Source of the DNA: Actinomycetota bacterium
GTDB taxonomy: Bacteria; Actinomycetota; CADDZG01; JAHWKV01
Assembly (NCBI GenBank): GCA_030447305.1
Contig: JAUJPC010000001.1
Span: forward strand, 822,406 to 886,405
DNA length: 64,000 bases
Direction of reading: 5' to 3'
Position 1 is the first letter of the stretch, and each line of letters begins with the position of its first letter. A model generated the notes under the pieces. The model did not search any database and had not been told where the DNA came from. It saw nothing but the letters and a program-made list of their open reading frames with translations. The position numbers and the translations under genes are program-made. This document shows positions 19,091 through 28,869 of this stretch, one piece after another.

Positions 19091-20529
19091 TGGCTCTTTC
19101 CGACCGTCTGGAGAAAATCGAGACCGAGAAGGCCCGGGTCTCGGGGATCAACAAGCCTGCCCCGGCGTCGGACAGACAGCGCAAGGGCGCGTCCGCCGGC
19201 CCGAGCAGCTGGGGACAGATGAAGCGCCAGGTGCGCGACGCCCTCATGGAGGAGCTGGGTACCAAGCTGTACGCCAAGTCCAACGCCGAGGAGCTGAAGG
19301 CCGTGGTCTCGGAGCACCTGGAACCTGCCCTGAAGCGGGCTGGGATCGTGCTGCCGAGCTCACAGCGCCCCAAGTTCGTCGGGGAGTTGACGGCAGACCT
19401 GCTGGGATATGGGCCACTGGAGGAGCTGCTCTCGGACCAGACCATCACCGAGATCATGTGCAACGGCTACAACGACATCTACGTCGAGAAAAAGGGCAAG
19501 CTGGTACACACCGACGTCAGTTTCACCGACGAGTCGCACCTGCGCCAGGTGATCGAGAAGATCGTGGCCACGGTGGGGAGGAGGATCGACGAGTCCTCGC
19601 CCATGGTGGATGCCCGGCTCCCCGACGGCTCCCGCGTCAACGCGATGCTGCCGCCGGTTGCCGTCGACTCACCGGTCCTGACGATCCGCCGCTTCCCGGC
19701 CAAGCCGTTCACCATCCATGACCTGATCCGGCTGGGGGCGATCACCGCGGACGCCGGCAGCTTCCTGGAGGGCGCGGTGCTGGGAAAGCTGAACATCATC
19801 GTCTCAGGAGGCACCGGAACCGGTAAGACGACTCTCCTCAACATCCTCGGCGACTTTGTGCCCGAGGACGAGAGGATCATCACGATCGAGGACGCGGCCG
19901 AGATCCGGCTGTCCCAGCCCCATGTCGTACGAATGGAGGCCCGGCCTGCGAACATCGAAGGGGCCGGATACGTCGGGATTCGTGAGCTGGTGCGCAACGC
20001 CCTGCGTATGCGGCCGGACCGAATAGTCGTCGGCGAGGTTCGTGGCGGCGAGGCTTTGGACATGCTCCAGGCCATGAACACCGGTCACGAGGGAAGCCTC
20101 ACCACCATCCACTCGAACGCGCCCCGCGACGCGCTGACCCGGCTGGACACCATGGTGATGATGGCGGGGTACGACCTTCCGGTCCGGGCCATCCGGCAAC
20201 AGGTTGCGGCAGCGCTGGACCTGGTTATTCAGATTGCCCGGTTTGGTGACGGCTCCCGGCGGATCACCCACATCTCGGAGATCCAGGGCATGGAGGGTGA
20301 CATCATCACCCTGCAGGACATCTTCCGGTATTCCTTCGACGAGGGCGGAAGCGCATCGGCGACATCGTCCGGAATCCTCAAGCCAACCGGCCTGCGGCCG
20401 AAGGTGATCGAGAAGCTGCAGGACAAGGGAGTGGACCTGCCTGCTCGCCTGTTCCGCCCCAAGGCGGAGCCGCCGGCCGCGACATCACGCCTGTTGAGCG
20501 CGGCCAACGGAAGAAGGTCCCCGAGATGA
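19090..20529 (+). CDS. cpaF: CpaF/TadA secretion ATPase
   Basis: GYGPLEELLSDQTITEIMCNGYNDIYVEKKGKL, IIVSGGTGTGKTTLLNIL, EARPANIEG, NALRMRPDRIVVGEVRGGEALDMLQAMNTGHEGSLTTIHSN. Confidence 0.95.
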   Translation: MALSDRLEKIETEKARVSGINKPAPASDRQRKGASAGPSSWGQMKRQVRDALMEELGTKLYAKSNAEELKAVVSEHLEPALKRAGIVLPSSQRPKFVGELTADLLGYGPLEELLSDQTITEIMCNGYNDIYVEKKGKLVHTDVSFTDESHLRQVIEKIVATVGRRIDESSPMVDARLPDGSRVNAMLPPVAVDSPVLTIRRFPAKPFTIHDLIRLGAITADAGSFLEGAVLGKLNIIVSGGTGTGKTTLLNILGDFVPEDERIITIEDAAEIRLSQPHVVRMEARPANIEGAGYVGIRELVRNALRMRPDRIVVGEVRGGEALDMLQAMNTGHEGSLTTIHSNAPRDALTRLDTMVMMAGYDLPVRAIRQQVAAALDLVIQIARFGDGSRRITHISEIQGMEGDIITLQDIFRYSFDEGGSASATSSGILKPTGLRPKVIEKLQDKGVDLPARLFRPKAEPPAATSRLLSAANGRRSPR

Positions 20530-21476
20530 TGCAGCTCCTGTCGGTGGTCTTCATCGGGACCGGGATAGCTCTTGGCGCCTACGGCCTGTCGAGGCACCTG
20601 GCAGACCGCAATGCTGCCCTGCGGGAGTTGCTCGAGTCGGAGCTGGAGACCCCCACCAAGCCGCCCCAGGACATATCCGACCTCATGGAGCGAGCCGGCG
20701 CTTTTGCAGAGCGGGCATTGGGCCAAACCCAGGCGGGAGGAAGGGTCCGCTTCAAGCTCATCCAGGCCGGGTCGACAATCCGGGCCGGGGAGTTCGGGGC
20801 GCTACTTGCGCTCGGTACGCTGGTGACGGCTGCTCTGCTCCTGCTGATCACGCGGTCGCCCCTGCCACCCCTGGGCGCGCTGGTTCTGGTTCCGCTGGTG
20901 GCGATGTCAAGGCTCAGCTCCAAGGCAAGGAAACGGGTTGCGAAGTTGGAGTCACAGCTCCCGGAGGCCCTGCAGCTTATCGCCGGCTCCCTGGACGCGG
21001 GAACCTCGCTGCTGCTCGGCATGGAGCTGGCCGGAGAGGAAGGGGACGCTCCGCTGGCAACCGAGTTCGCGCGGGTGGTCGCAGAGTCGGCGGTCGGTCG
21101 GCCGCTGATCGAGGGCCTGGAAGCCATGGTGCAGCGCATCGGCTCCAAGGACATTGCCTGGACCGTCAAGGCCATCAGGATCCAGCAGCAGACCGGTGGC
21201 AAGCTCGCCGATACCCTCCGGGTGCTCGCAGACTTCATGCATGCACGACAGGAGGTCAGAGGTGAGGTGCGAGCCCTGTCGGCTGAGGCACGTATCTCCG
21301 GAAAGATTCTGATCGGTATGCCCATATTGCTGGCGGCATTCCTATTCGTCACCCGCAGGGAGTACATCGAGCCTCTTTTCACCACGAGTCCGGGCAGAAC
21401 CATGCTCGGTGCGGCGTGTATAGCCCTGCTCATCGGCCACCTGTGGATGAAAAAGCTAGGAAAGGTGGAGGTCTGA
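20526..21476 (+). CDS. TadB-type secretion system F family protein
   Basis: Hydrophobic helices; LPEALQLIAGSLDAGTSLLLGMELAGEEGDAPLATEFARVV; coupled to CpaF by 4-nt overlap. Confidence 0.88.
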   Translation: MMQLLSVVFIGTGIALGAYGLSRHLADRNAALRELLESELETPTKPPQDISDLMERAGAFAERALGQTQAGGRVRFKLIQAGSTIRAGEFGALLALGTLVTAALLLLITRSPLPPLGALVLVPLVAMSRLSSKARKRVAKLESQLPEALQLIAGSLDAGTSLLLGMELAGEEGDAPLATEFARVVAESAVGRPLIEGLEAMVQRIGSKDIAWTVKAIRIQQQTGGKLADTLRVLADFMHARQEVRGEVRALSAEARISGKILIGMPILLAAFLFVTRREYIEPLFTTSPGRTMLGAACIALLIGHLWMKKLGKVEV

Positions 21477-21478
21477 CC

Positions 21479-22393
21479 ATGGGAATCATGCAACTCATAA
21501 GCATGCTGGCCGTCGCCGGAGGTATCTTGCTCGCCACCTTTGGCTACAGCCGTCTCGCCACGGCAACGCAGGCTCCGCTCGCCGAGATAGCCGACGACGA
21601 GCTCGTCGATTTCGACGCCGAGCCCACGGTGCCGCTGAGGTACCGGCTGTTCGGTCCGGCGACGCAGGGCCTCGGCCGGCTGGGCAGGCGGTTCACCCCG
21701 ACTTCCCAGCTGGAGAACATGCGGCTCAATGCGACGCTCGCCGGCATCGGTTCGGAAGGGATCGAGTCTCTTCTGGCCATGAAAGCCATCGCCACCGCCG
21801 TGGGGGCAGTTATGGTCCCGCTGGCCATGGCAGCAGTGGGCCTGAAGAGCGGCAGCATAATCCTCTTTGCGCTTATCGGAGGGGGCGTGGGGTTCCTGGT
21901 GCCGGGTTTGTTGGTTTCCCGGAAGGGCAAGAAGAGGCAGGCACAGATCCGACGCGATCTGCCGGAGACCATCGACCTGATGGCGATTTCCGTCCAGGCC
22001 GGCATGGGGCTGGAGGCGGCTATCGAGCTGGCCTCGCAGAGCCTTCCGGGACCCCTCGGAGACGAGATGCACCGCCTTCTCCAAGAGATCCAGCTGGGCT
22101 CGAGCCGGCGGCAGGCCCTTCACCAGCTGCGGGACCGCACCGACGTCCGGGAGCTGTCCTCCTTCGCTCTGGCGCTTATTCAAGCCGATGCCATAGGCAG
22201 CCCGATCGCTGAGGTGCTGCAGTCAAACTCGGCCCGCATGCGGCTGATCCGCCGCCAGGATGCACGGGAGAAGGCGGCGAAGCTTCCCGTCAAGCTGCTC
22301 ATCCCCATGATGCTGTTCATCTTCCCGGCGCTGTTCGTGGTCATAATCGGACCGGCTGCGATCTCTATCATGTCGAAGCTTGGAGCCCCTTGA
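21479..22393 (+). CDS. TadC-type secretion system F family protein
   Basis: DLPETIDLMAISVQAGMGLEAAIELASQSLPGPLGDEMHRLLQEIQLGSSRRQALHQL. Confidence 0.88.
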   Translation: MGIMQLISMLAVAGGILLATFGYSRLATATQAPLAEIADDELVDFDAEPTVPLRYRLFGPATQGLGRLGRRFTPTSQLENMRLNATLAGIGSEGIESLLAMKAIATAVGAVMVPLAMAAVGLKSGSIILFALIGGGVGFLVPGLLVSRKGKKRQAQIRRDLPETIDLMAISVQAGMGLEAAIELASQSLPGPLGDEMHRLLQEIQLGSSRRQALHQLRDRTDVRELSSFALALIQADAIGSPIAEVLQSNSARMRLIRRQDAREKAAKLPVKLLIPMMLFIFPALFVVIIGPAAISIMSKLGAP

Positions 22394-22474
22394 GGCGCCA
22401 CCGCCACAGACGCCAAAGGTCCTGTGTAAAGCTTCAAAGCGACGCTTCCGGCACTTCGGTCAGATGGAGCACGG

Positions 22475-22924
22475 TTGGATTCATCTCTCGGCCTATTGAT
22501 TCGGTTCGTCCTCGGCACGATGTTTCTTGCTGCCGGGGCGTCGAAGCTGTCCGATCTCGGGGAGTTTGCGGATGCCATCAAGCACTACCGGATAATCCCC
22601 GGGGCAACGGCGGGAGCGGCGGCGAAGATGATCGCCCTGACCGAGGTGGTGCTTGGGACGGTGCTGATTCTCGGCGCCGGCATAACCTACGCCAGCGCCG
22701 CCGGTTCGGTCCTGCTGATCATCTTCGCCCTCGCCATGGGCATCAACCTGATTCGCGGTCGCCGGATCCCGTGCGGCTGCAAGAGGGAGTCGGAGCCCAT
22801 CCAGATCAAACACATCCTTCGCAATGGGCTGGCGGTGGCGGCCCTGTTGTTCCTGGTGACGCTTCCCACCCATCGGTGGGCTATTGACGCATGGTTGCAA
22901 GCTCGCCTGTTATCTTTCCCGTAG
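22475..22924 (+). CDS. MauE/DoxX-family redox-type membrane protein
   Basis: LIRFVLGTMFLAAGASKLSDLGEFADAIKHYRIIPGATAGAAAKMIALTEVVLGTVLILG; CGCKRE loop. Confidence 0.75.
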   Translation: MDSSLGLLIRFVLGTMFLAAGASKLSDLGEFADAIKHYRIIPGATAGAAAKMIALTEVVLGTVLILGAGITYASAAGSVLLIIFALAMGINLIRGRRIPCGCKRESEPIQIKHILRNGLAVAALLFLVTLPTHRWAIDAWLQARLLSFP

Positions 22925-23502
22925 TGCAGCCCCGTGCCCGAATTCTCATTGCAGAAGACGAAGCGATCATTCGCTTGGATCTGCGCGAGATGCTCGAGGA
23001 GGAGGGCTACCACGTGGTGGGCGAGGCGGGCGACGGAGAGACCGCGTTGAAGCTCACCGATGATCTGCGTCCCGATCTGGCGATCCTCGACATCAAGATG
23101 CCGAAGATGGACGGCCTGACGGCCGCCGCGAAGATTAACGAGGGCGAGATGGCCGCGGTGCTGATCCTGACCGCATTCAGTCAGCGGGACCTGGTGGACC
23201 AGGCCAATAAGGCCGGCGCCATGGCATACCTGGTCAAACCCTTCGACAAGCACGACCTCATACCCGCAGTTGAGGTCGCGATGGCCCGCTGGGCCGAGGC
23301 GAGGGCTCTGGCGGGGGAGTCGAGGGACCTGGGGGAGCGTCTCAAGACTCGAAAGCTGGTGGAACGCGCCAAGGGGAAACTCATGCAGCAGCACGGGTTG
23401 TCGGAACAGGACTCTTTCCGCTCCATTCAGAAGCTGGCCATGCAGCAGCGCAAGAGCATGGCGGAAATCGCCGAGCAGGTCCTCAGCAAAAGTGAGATCT
23501 AG
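22891..23502 (+). CDS. Response regulator with C-terminal ANTAR domain (AmiR/NasT, PdtaR-like); start may be GTG at 22924
   Basis: ARILIAEDEAIIRLDLREMLEEEGYHVVGEAGDGETAL...VERAKGKLMQQHGLSEQDSFRSIQKLAMQQRKSMAEIAEQVL. Confidence 0.93.
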   Translation: MVASSPVIFPVVQPRARILIAEDEAIIRLDLREMLEEEGYHVVGEAGDGETALKLTDDLRPDLAILDIKMPKMDGLTAAAKINEGEMAAVLILTAFSQRDLVDQANKAGAMAYLVKPFDKHDLIPAVEVAMARWAEARALAGESRDLGERLKTRKLVERAKGKLMQQHGLSEQDSFRSIQKLAMQQRKSMAEIAEQVLSKSEI

Positions 23503-24628
23503 GGCAGCCCTGAGGGGTCTGGCTCCGCTTCTGCTCGTCCTGACGCTTGTGGCGTGCGGGGGCGCCGAGGCCGTGCCCGAGGCAGGACGCGAAATCCTGG
23601 TCCTGGGGGTGATGGGAGCATCCGACTCCCAGGGCGCCACCGTTGTGGGGATGATCCGTGGAGTCGAGCAGGCGGTGGCCGAGTACAACGCCAACGATGA
23701 TTCCCGTTACGAAATAGAGCTCAAGGAGTTCAACACCCAGGAGAGGCCCGGCGAGGCAGGTGCCGGCGAGAACGAGATCGCCAATACCGAGCGCCTGATC
23801 GGCGTGGTCGGACCATTCGCCCTTCCCGACGTCGAGTCGCTGGGGCCGGCCTTCGAAAACTCCGGTTTGCCGTACATCGTTCCGTCGGTGACCGGCGGCG
23901 GGGTTCCCGACGATGGCTGGATGAATTTCCGGCGGCTGGTCGCCAACGACCGGCAGGAAGGGAGAATTCTGGCGACTCGTGCGGCGGACCGAGTCGACGG
24001 CGCCATTGCCCTGGTGAGCGAGGATTCGGCTGAGGGTGAGCCGTTCGCAGAAGCGGCCAAGGCCGAGCTGGATCGACTCCAGAGATCTCCGACCCGCACG
24101 GACACCATCGACCGGGGAGCGAACCCGACCGCTCTCGCCGCGGCGCTGGCGAAAGACGCGCCGGAGGCCGTGCTCTACGGCGGAGGAGGAGCCACCGGAA
24201 AGGCGTTGCTCGATGCCCTCAGGAAGGCGGAGTTCAGGGGTTTGACCGTTGCATCCCACCAGATCCGCGATGCGCATCCCGCAGGGCTCGGGGGTGGGGT
24301 GGTAAGCACCTCGGCAGCCTGCGATCCGGCGGCTGCACCCGCTGCTCGCTTTGCCGGCCGCTTCGAGGACCGATTCGAATCCAAACCGCCTGCTTTCGCC
24401 CTGGAGGCGTATGAGGCAGCCCTGATGCTTCTGGAGGCGGCAGAGGAGATGCAGGGAAATCCGAACGGAATTCCCGAGTTCCTGCGACTCAACCGCAGGT
24501 TCCGCGGAGATTCCAAGCAGTACGAGTTCGACGACCGCGGAGAGCCGGTGAACCCACCGGTCTGGATCTACGAATCCACCAACGGCGGATGGAAGCCGGC
24601 CGGCCGTTCCGACCGCCCGGCCGGCTAA
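23492..24628 (+). CDS. Periplasmic-binding-type lipoprotein (Peripla_BP_6-like)
   Basis: GTG start; lipobox LLLVLTLVACGG; LGVMGASDSQGATVVGMIRGVEQAVAEYNAND; IGVVGPFA; SVTGGG; overlaps ANTAR gene by 11 nt. Confidence 0.75.
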   Translation: MRSRAALRGLAPLLLVLTLVACGGAEAVPEAGREILVLGVMGASDSQGATVVGMIRGVEQAVAEYNANDDSRYEIELKEFNTQERPGEAGAGENEIANTERLIGVVGPFALPDVESLGPAFENSGLPYIVPSVTGGGVPDDGWMNFRRLVANDRQEGRILATRAADRVDGAIALVSEDSAEGEPFAEAAKAELDRLQRSPTRTDTIDRGANPTALAAALAKDAPEAVLYGGGGATGKALLDALRKAEFRGLTVASHQIRDAHPAGLGGGVVSTSAACDPAAAPAARFAGRFEDRFESKPPAFALEAYEAALMLLEAAEEMQGNPNGIPEFLRLNRRFRGDSKQYEFDDRGEPVNPPVWIYESTNGGWKPAGRSDRPAG

Positions 24629-24689
24629 GCCGAGGGCTGCCTTCCGAAGAAGCGTCCGGCTTGGGGAAACCGGCTCGGTCTTACGGCTC

Positions 24690-25148
24690 TTAGGGCTCGA
24701 CGTAGCTGAGGAGCTCGGCCTCGGGTTTTCCGGATATCCCCGGAGGAAACGAGACGATTGCCTTGGACTCGTCATGCTTTGGGATGCGCACCATGGAGAC
24801 TTCCCGGGTCTCCGAGCCCATGGTCACCTCGGTGACCACCTCCTCTGCTCCGGCCCCGCCGGTATTGCGCACCGTCAGCTCCACCTGGCGGCCTCCCTCG
24901 AACTGTTTGCCTGTGTCCCGGACCTTCACCGTCAGCTCAGCTTCCCCGCCGGCCCGCTTATCGGCGTAGAAGAACAGGCCCGTGAGCACCACCCTGATAG
25001 TGAATAAAGCAGTGGTCAGAAGACCCCACTCAAACGGCGTCCTGTGCCTATTCAGGCTGAGGCCGGCCTCGCGTAGTCTGCGAGATCGGGCCTTGTCGGG
25101 ACTCGACGGGGCTTTGTTGAGCCCAGGCGCACGCTCGGAAGTGCTCAC
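24690..25148 (-). CDS. Single-TM membrane protein, TIGR02588-like
   Basis: TPFEWGLLTTALFTIRVVLTGLFFY, LTVKVRDTGKQFEGGRQVELTVRNTGGAGAEEVVTEVTM; paired with 25145-25957. Confidence 0.55.
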   Translation of the reverse strand: MSTSERAPGLNKAPSSPDKARSRRLREAGLSLNRHRTPFEWGLLTTALFTIRVVLTGLFFYADKRAGGEAELTVKVRDTGKQFEGGRQVELTVRNTGGAGAEEVVTEVTMGSETREVSMVRIPKHDESKAIVSFPPGISGKPEAELLSYVEP

Positions 25149-25957
25149 ACCACTATCCTTCCCAGGGCCGCTCCCAGGGCGGCCGGAAATGCCAGGACCA
25201 CCGACTTGGCCAAGGAGGGGCCATCGAACCCGGATATCTCTCCAAATGCCCCCAGTAATCCGGCGGAAACCATAAGCGCGACCAGGTATGCAAACAGAGT
25301 TTCCAGCACGGGGGTGTTAATCGGATTGTTGGCTTGCCGGCGGTGGTGTCTTCCGCCGAACTCGGCATAGAACACCATCAGGTAGGAGAGGATCAGCGCC
25401 ACCAGCACCAGACCTATGAGCCTCACCCGGCCAAGCTCGGCGGCCAGCAGGAGCGGCTCCTCGGTGGGGGCGATGTTGAACACCAGCACGACGGCCCCGC
25501 CTGCGGCGGCAAGAAGATCACCCAGACCTCCGCTCGACTTCGCGCTCAGCCGTCCACCCTCCGCCGGGGCCAGCGAGTCGCCGAGGGCGAAGCCGACGCT
25601 CATGGGGGCGGCGGATAGAGCGATGATCCCAAGGCGGGTTTCCCACGCCATCTGCAGATCGACTCTTTTGAGCAGTACCAGCAGAAACGCTGCAAGCCCG
25701 AAGGATAGGCCGAAGCCCACGATCGCATCTTCAAGCGGCCGGTGCGTCCGCCCCGGGTTAAAGCCCACGGCGGTGGACAGTGCAAGGTTCAGCAGGAACG
25801 AGCCGGCAAGCAGGCCCAATATCGCCGACGGCGGCAGATTGCCGCCGTGGAACCAGACCTCCTGTGTGTAAACCAGGGGTGCTCCCAGCAGGAAAGCTCC
25901 GGCGACGCCTCGCATGGCGTCCTCCGGGCGGGTGGCCTCACTGCTGGTGGAAGGCAT
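25145..25957 (-). CDS. Multi-TM membrane protein, TIGR02587-like
   Basis: AMRGVAGAFLLGAPLVYTQEVWFHGG...ALSTAVGFNPGRTHRPLEDAIVGFGLSFGLAAFLLVLL. Confidence 0.55.
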   Translation of the reverse strand: MPSTSSEATRPEDAMRGVAGAFLLGAPLVYTQEVWFHGGNLPPSAILGLLAGSFLLNLALSTAVGFNPGRTHRPLEDAIVGFGLSFGLAAFLLVLLKRVDLQMAWETRLGIIALSAAPMSVGFALGDSLAPAEGGRLSAKSSGGLGDLLAAAGGAVVLVFNIAPTEEPLLLAAELGRVRLIGLVLVALILSYLMVFYAEFGGRHHRRQANNPINTPVLETLFAYLVALMVSAGLLGAFGEISGFDGPSLAKSVVLAFPAALGAALGRIVV

Positions 25958-26057
25958 TTCGACAACTCCTAGGAAGCGTCCACAGACAGCCGGCTGACGG
26001 TCAAACTACCCAACAGCCCGCGCGTGTTAAACCGTGTGCCTGTGGGACACTCTGGTC

Positions 26058-26243
26058 ATGGGTGCCGTCCAGGTGATGCATGCCGGCGAGGAGGGGCTGA
26101 TCATTCTCATTCCGCTCGCCATCGTGCTGTACGTGGACTACCGGCAGAGGCGCAAGGAGAAGCGGGCGGCAGCCGCCGCTGCGGCCAACCCCGCAGCCCG
26201 GTCCGCCAAGGAGGCTTCCGAGACGGACTCCGCTCCAGACTGA
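26058..26243 (+). CDS. Small single-TM protein
   Basis: MGAVQVMHAGEEGLIILIPLAIVLYVDYRQRRKEKRAAAAAAANPAARSAKEASETDSAPD. Confidence 0.5.
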   Translation: MGAVQVMHAGEEGLIILIPLAIVLYVDYRQRRKEKRAAAAAAANPAARSAKEASETDSAPD

Positions 26244-26316
26244 TTCGTAACGAACGTGGGTACATGCTTCGAGCGGTAAGCGTGGACCCCACCACTAACT
26301 AAGCCTGAACCCGAGA

Positions 26317-27801
26317 ATGAGGAGCCCCCAGGTGTTGGAGAAGACCCGCGTCGAACTCCCATCGCGGTGGATCACCCGGCTGGACCACCGTGCCTTCCGC
26401 TGGCTGTCCGGTATGGAGACCGAAGCACTCAACCGAACTGTCGTCCCGCTGGGACGATCGGCCGACCGATCCAGGCTCTGGATCGTCATTGCAGCAGCCC
26501 TGGCCGTTTTGGACGGCCGCCGGGGGCGCCGGGGGGCGCTGCGGGGACTGGTCTCCATTGCAGTGACCTCGGCCCTGGTCAACCAGGGCATCAAGAGGGT
26601 TGCCCGTCGCAAGCGTCCGGTGGGGGAGTTCGTCCGGACCCGATTCGGCCGGCAGTATTCTTCGACGTCGTTTCCGTCAGGACATGCCGCCTCGGCAGCA
26701 GCATTCGCCACCGGGGTCGCGCAGGAGGTCCCTGTTCTGGGAGTCCCTCTGGGGGCCATGGCGGCCGGTGTCGCCACCTCCCGCGTCTATGCCGGCGTCC
26801 ACTATCCGGCCGACGTGATCGTCGGGGCTGCCAGCGGAGCGGCGATCTCCCTGGCTCTGCGAAAGTTGTGGCCCGTGGCCAGCAGGGAGCCGGCAAGGGC
26901 CCGTCCGGCATACACCAACATCGACACCGTCGTCTCGGAAGATGGGAAAGGAATCACCTTCGTGGTTAACGCATCGGCAGGCTCCGCTCTCGCCGGGCCC
27001 CCGGCCGATGAGATTCGAGATGCGCTCCCCAAAGCGGAGGTGATCCTGGTGGACAGCCCTGAGGACTGGGACGCCGCGCTGGAGAAGGCCGGGAAGGCGA
27101 AGGTCATGGGCATCGCGGGTGGTGATGGCTCGATCAACGCAGCCGCCGATACCGCGGTGCGCAACCAAAAGCCCCTGATCGTGGTTCCAGCCGGAACCCT
27201 GAACCATCTGGCCCGGGACCTGGGGATCGAATCGGTGGAGGATGCCATCCGGGCCATCAAGCGGGGCCGGGCGGCGGCGGTCGACGTGGCGACCATCGAC
27301 GGGAGGGTCTTCCTCAATACCGCCAGCTTCGGAAGCTACGTCGAGCTGGTCGATGCCCGCGAGAAGCTGCAGGAGAAGATCGGCAAGTGGCCGGCGGTGC
27401 TGGTGGCCCTTACCCGAGTCCTCCGTTCATCCGAGCCGATCGAGGTGGAGATCGACGGCCGGCCATGTAGCCTATGGATGATCTTTATCGGAAACTGCCG
27501 GTATCACCCGGTCGGGTTCGCCCCCAGCTGGAGGGAGAGGCTGGACGACGGCATTCTCGACGTCAGGATGGTCGACGGAACCCAACCTTGGGCTCGGTCC
27601 CGGCTGCTGTTTGCGGTGCTGAGCGGAACCCTCGGCAAGTGCCGGGTCTACCAGCAGCGTTCGGTCCGGCAGCTGAAGGTCCGCTCCCTCGACGGCTCCC
27701 GACTGCGGCTGGCCCGCGACGGCGAGACGTTCGAGGGCTCTGCCGAGTTCACCGTCACCAAGCTCGACCGCTCTCTTCCCATATACGTAGATCCGAAGTA
27801 G
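26317..27801 (+). CDS. PAP2 phosphatase fused to diacylglycerol kinase catalytic domain
   Basis: KRVARRKRPVGEFVRTRFGRQYSSTSFPSGHAASAAAFATG...SRVYAGVHYPADVIVG (PAP2), then VMGIAGGDGSINAAADTAVRNQKPLIVVPAGTLNHLARDLGI (DAGK). Confidence 0.92.
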   Translation: MRSPQVLEKTRVELPSRWITRLDHRAFRWLSGMETEALNRTVVPLGRSADRSRLWIVIAAALAVLDGRRGRRGALRGLVSIAVTSALVNQGIKRVARRKRPVGEFVRTRFGRQYSSTSFPSGHAASAAAFATGVAQEVPVLGVPLGAMAAGVATSRVYAGVHYPADVIVGAASGAAISLALRKLWPVASREPARARPAYTNIDTVVSEDGKGITFVVNASAGSALAGPPADEIRDALPKAEVILVDSPEDWDAALEKAGKAKVMGIAGGDGSINAAADTAVRNQKPLIVVPAGTLNHLARDLGIESVEDAIRAIKRGRAAAVDVATIDGRVFLNTASFGSYVELVDAREKLQEKIGKWPAVLVALTRVLRSSEPIEVEIDGRPCSLWMIFIGNCRYHPVGFAPSWRERLDDGILDVRMVDGTQPWARSRLLFAVLSGTLGKCRVYQQRSVRQLKVRSLDGSRLRLARDGETFEGSAEFTVTKLDRSLPIYVDPK

Positions 27802-27901
27802 CTCTCAAGAGGGCCGATTGAGATAGGATTCGCACCTTGTCGTTCCCGGCACTTTTCAAGCTGCCCCGACAGGGTTCCCGATAGAAAGCGATTCTTAGTC
27901 A

Positions 27902-28864
27902 ATGAGCCACACAAGATACGAGCCGGTGCGAACGCGTCTGGAGCGAAGCATGCTGATGGTGCCTGGTTCCCAGACGAGATTCTTCTCCAAGGCCCTGGAG
28001 AGCGAAGCGGACTACGTGTGCATCGACCTCGAGGACGCGGTGGTTCCGGACGACAAGGAGCAGGCCCGCGTCAACGCCATCGAGGCACTGAACACATTGG
28101 ACTGGCGTGGACACGGCAAGACGATGTCGGTCCGCATCAACGGCATCGACACCCACTACATGTACCGGGACGTGGTTGACCTGGTCGAGCAGGCCGGCAA
28201 CAACGTCGACGTGCTGCTGGTCCCGAAGGTCGGAGTTCCCGCCGATGTTTACATGGTGGACGCGATGCTCACCCAGATCGAGCAACGCTTGGGGATAGCG
28301 CACCGCATCGGTATTGAGATCCTGATCGAGACTGCACTGGGGCTGGCGAACGTCGAGGTCATTGCTCAGTCGAGTCCCCGCCTGGAGGCCATGCACTTCG
28401 GCCCTGCCGACCTGGCGGCGAGCCTGCGCGCCCGCACGGTGAACATCGGAGGACTGAACCCCGACTATCCCGGCGACCAGTGGCATGCCCACCTGTCCCG
28501 CATGGTCACGGCATGCCGCGCCTATGGCCTGCGCGCCATCGACGGCCCCTTCGGCGACATCGGCGACCTGGACGGCTTCCTGGCAGCAGGCAAGCGGGTG
28601 GCGGCGTTGGGCTACGAGGGCAAGTGGGCAATCCACCCCTCGCAGGTCAGCGGCGCCAACGAGGTGTTCACTCCCTCGCCAGCCGAAGCCGACAAGGCTC
28701 GCCGTATCCTTCTGGCTCTGGGGGAAGCTGCGGCGGCCGGCAAGGGGGCGGTGCAGCTCGAGGGCAAGATGATCGATGCCGCGTCGGCCCGAATGGCTGA
28801 GAACGTGGTTCGCCTCGACGACGAGATCAAACTAAAGGCCTCCCTGGCTGGAGTCGTTAACTAG
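27902..28864 (+). CDS. HpcH/HpaI-family CoA ester lyase, probable malyl-CoA lyase
   Basis: [93 protein letters not shown]. Confidence 0.85.
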   Translation: MSHTRYEPVRTRLERSMLMVPGSQTRFFSKALESEADYVCIDLEDAVVPDDKEQARVNAIEALNTLDWRGHGKTMSVRINGIDTHYMYRDVVDLVEQAGNNVDVLLVPKVGVPADVYMVDAMLTQIEQRLGIAHRIGIEILIETALGLANVEVIAQSSPRLEAMHFGPADLAASLRARTVNIGGLNPDYPGDQWHAHLSRMVTACRAYGLRAIDGPFGDIGDLDGFLAAGKRVAALGYEGKWAIHPSQVSGANEVFTPSPAEADKARRILLALGEAAAAGKGAVQLEGKMIDAASARMAENVVRLDDEIKLKASLAGVVN

Positions 28865-28869
28865 CACCC

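Noticed and set aside
19014-19721. + strand ORF overlapping cpaF in another frame
   Set aside because: Out-of-frame translation of cpaF; Arg/Gly/Pro-rich.
26317-27801. PAP2-diacylglycerol kinase fusion as a novel architecture
   Set aside because: Such bifunctional PAP2/DAGK proteins are, to my knowledge, already common in actinobacterial annotations.
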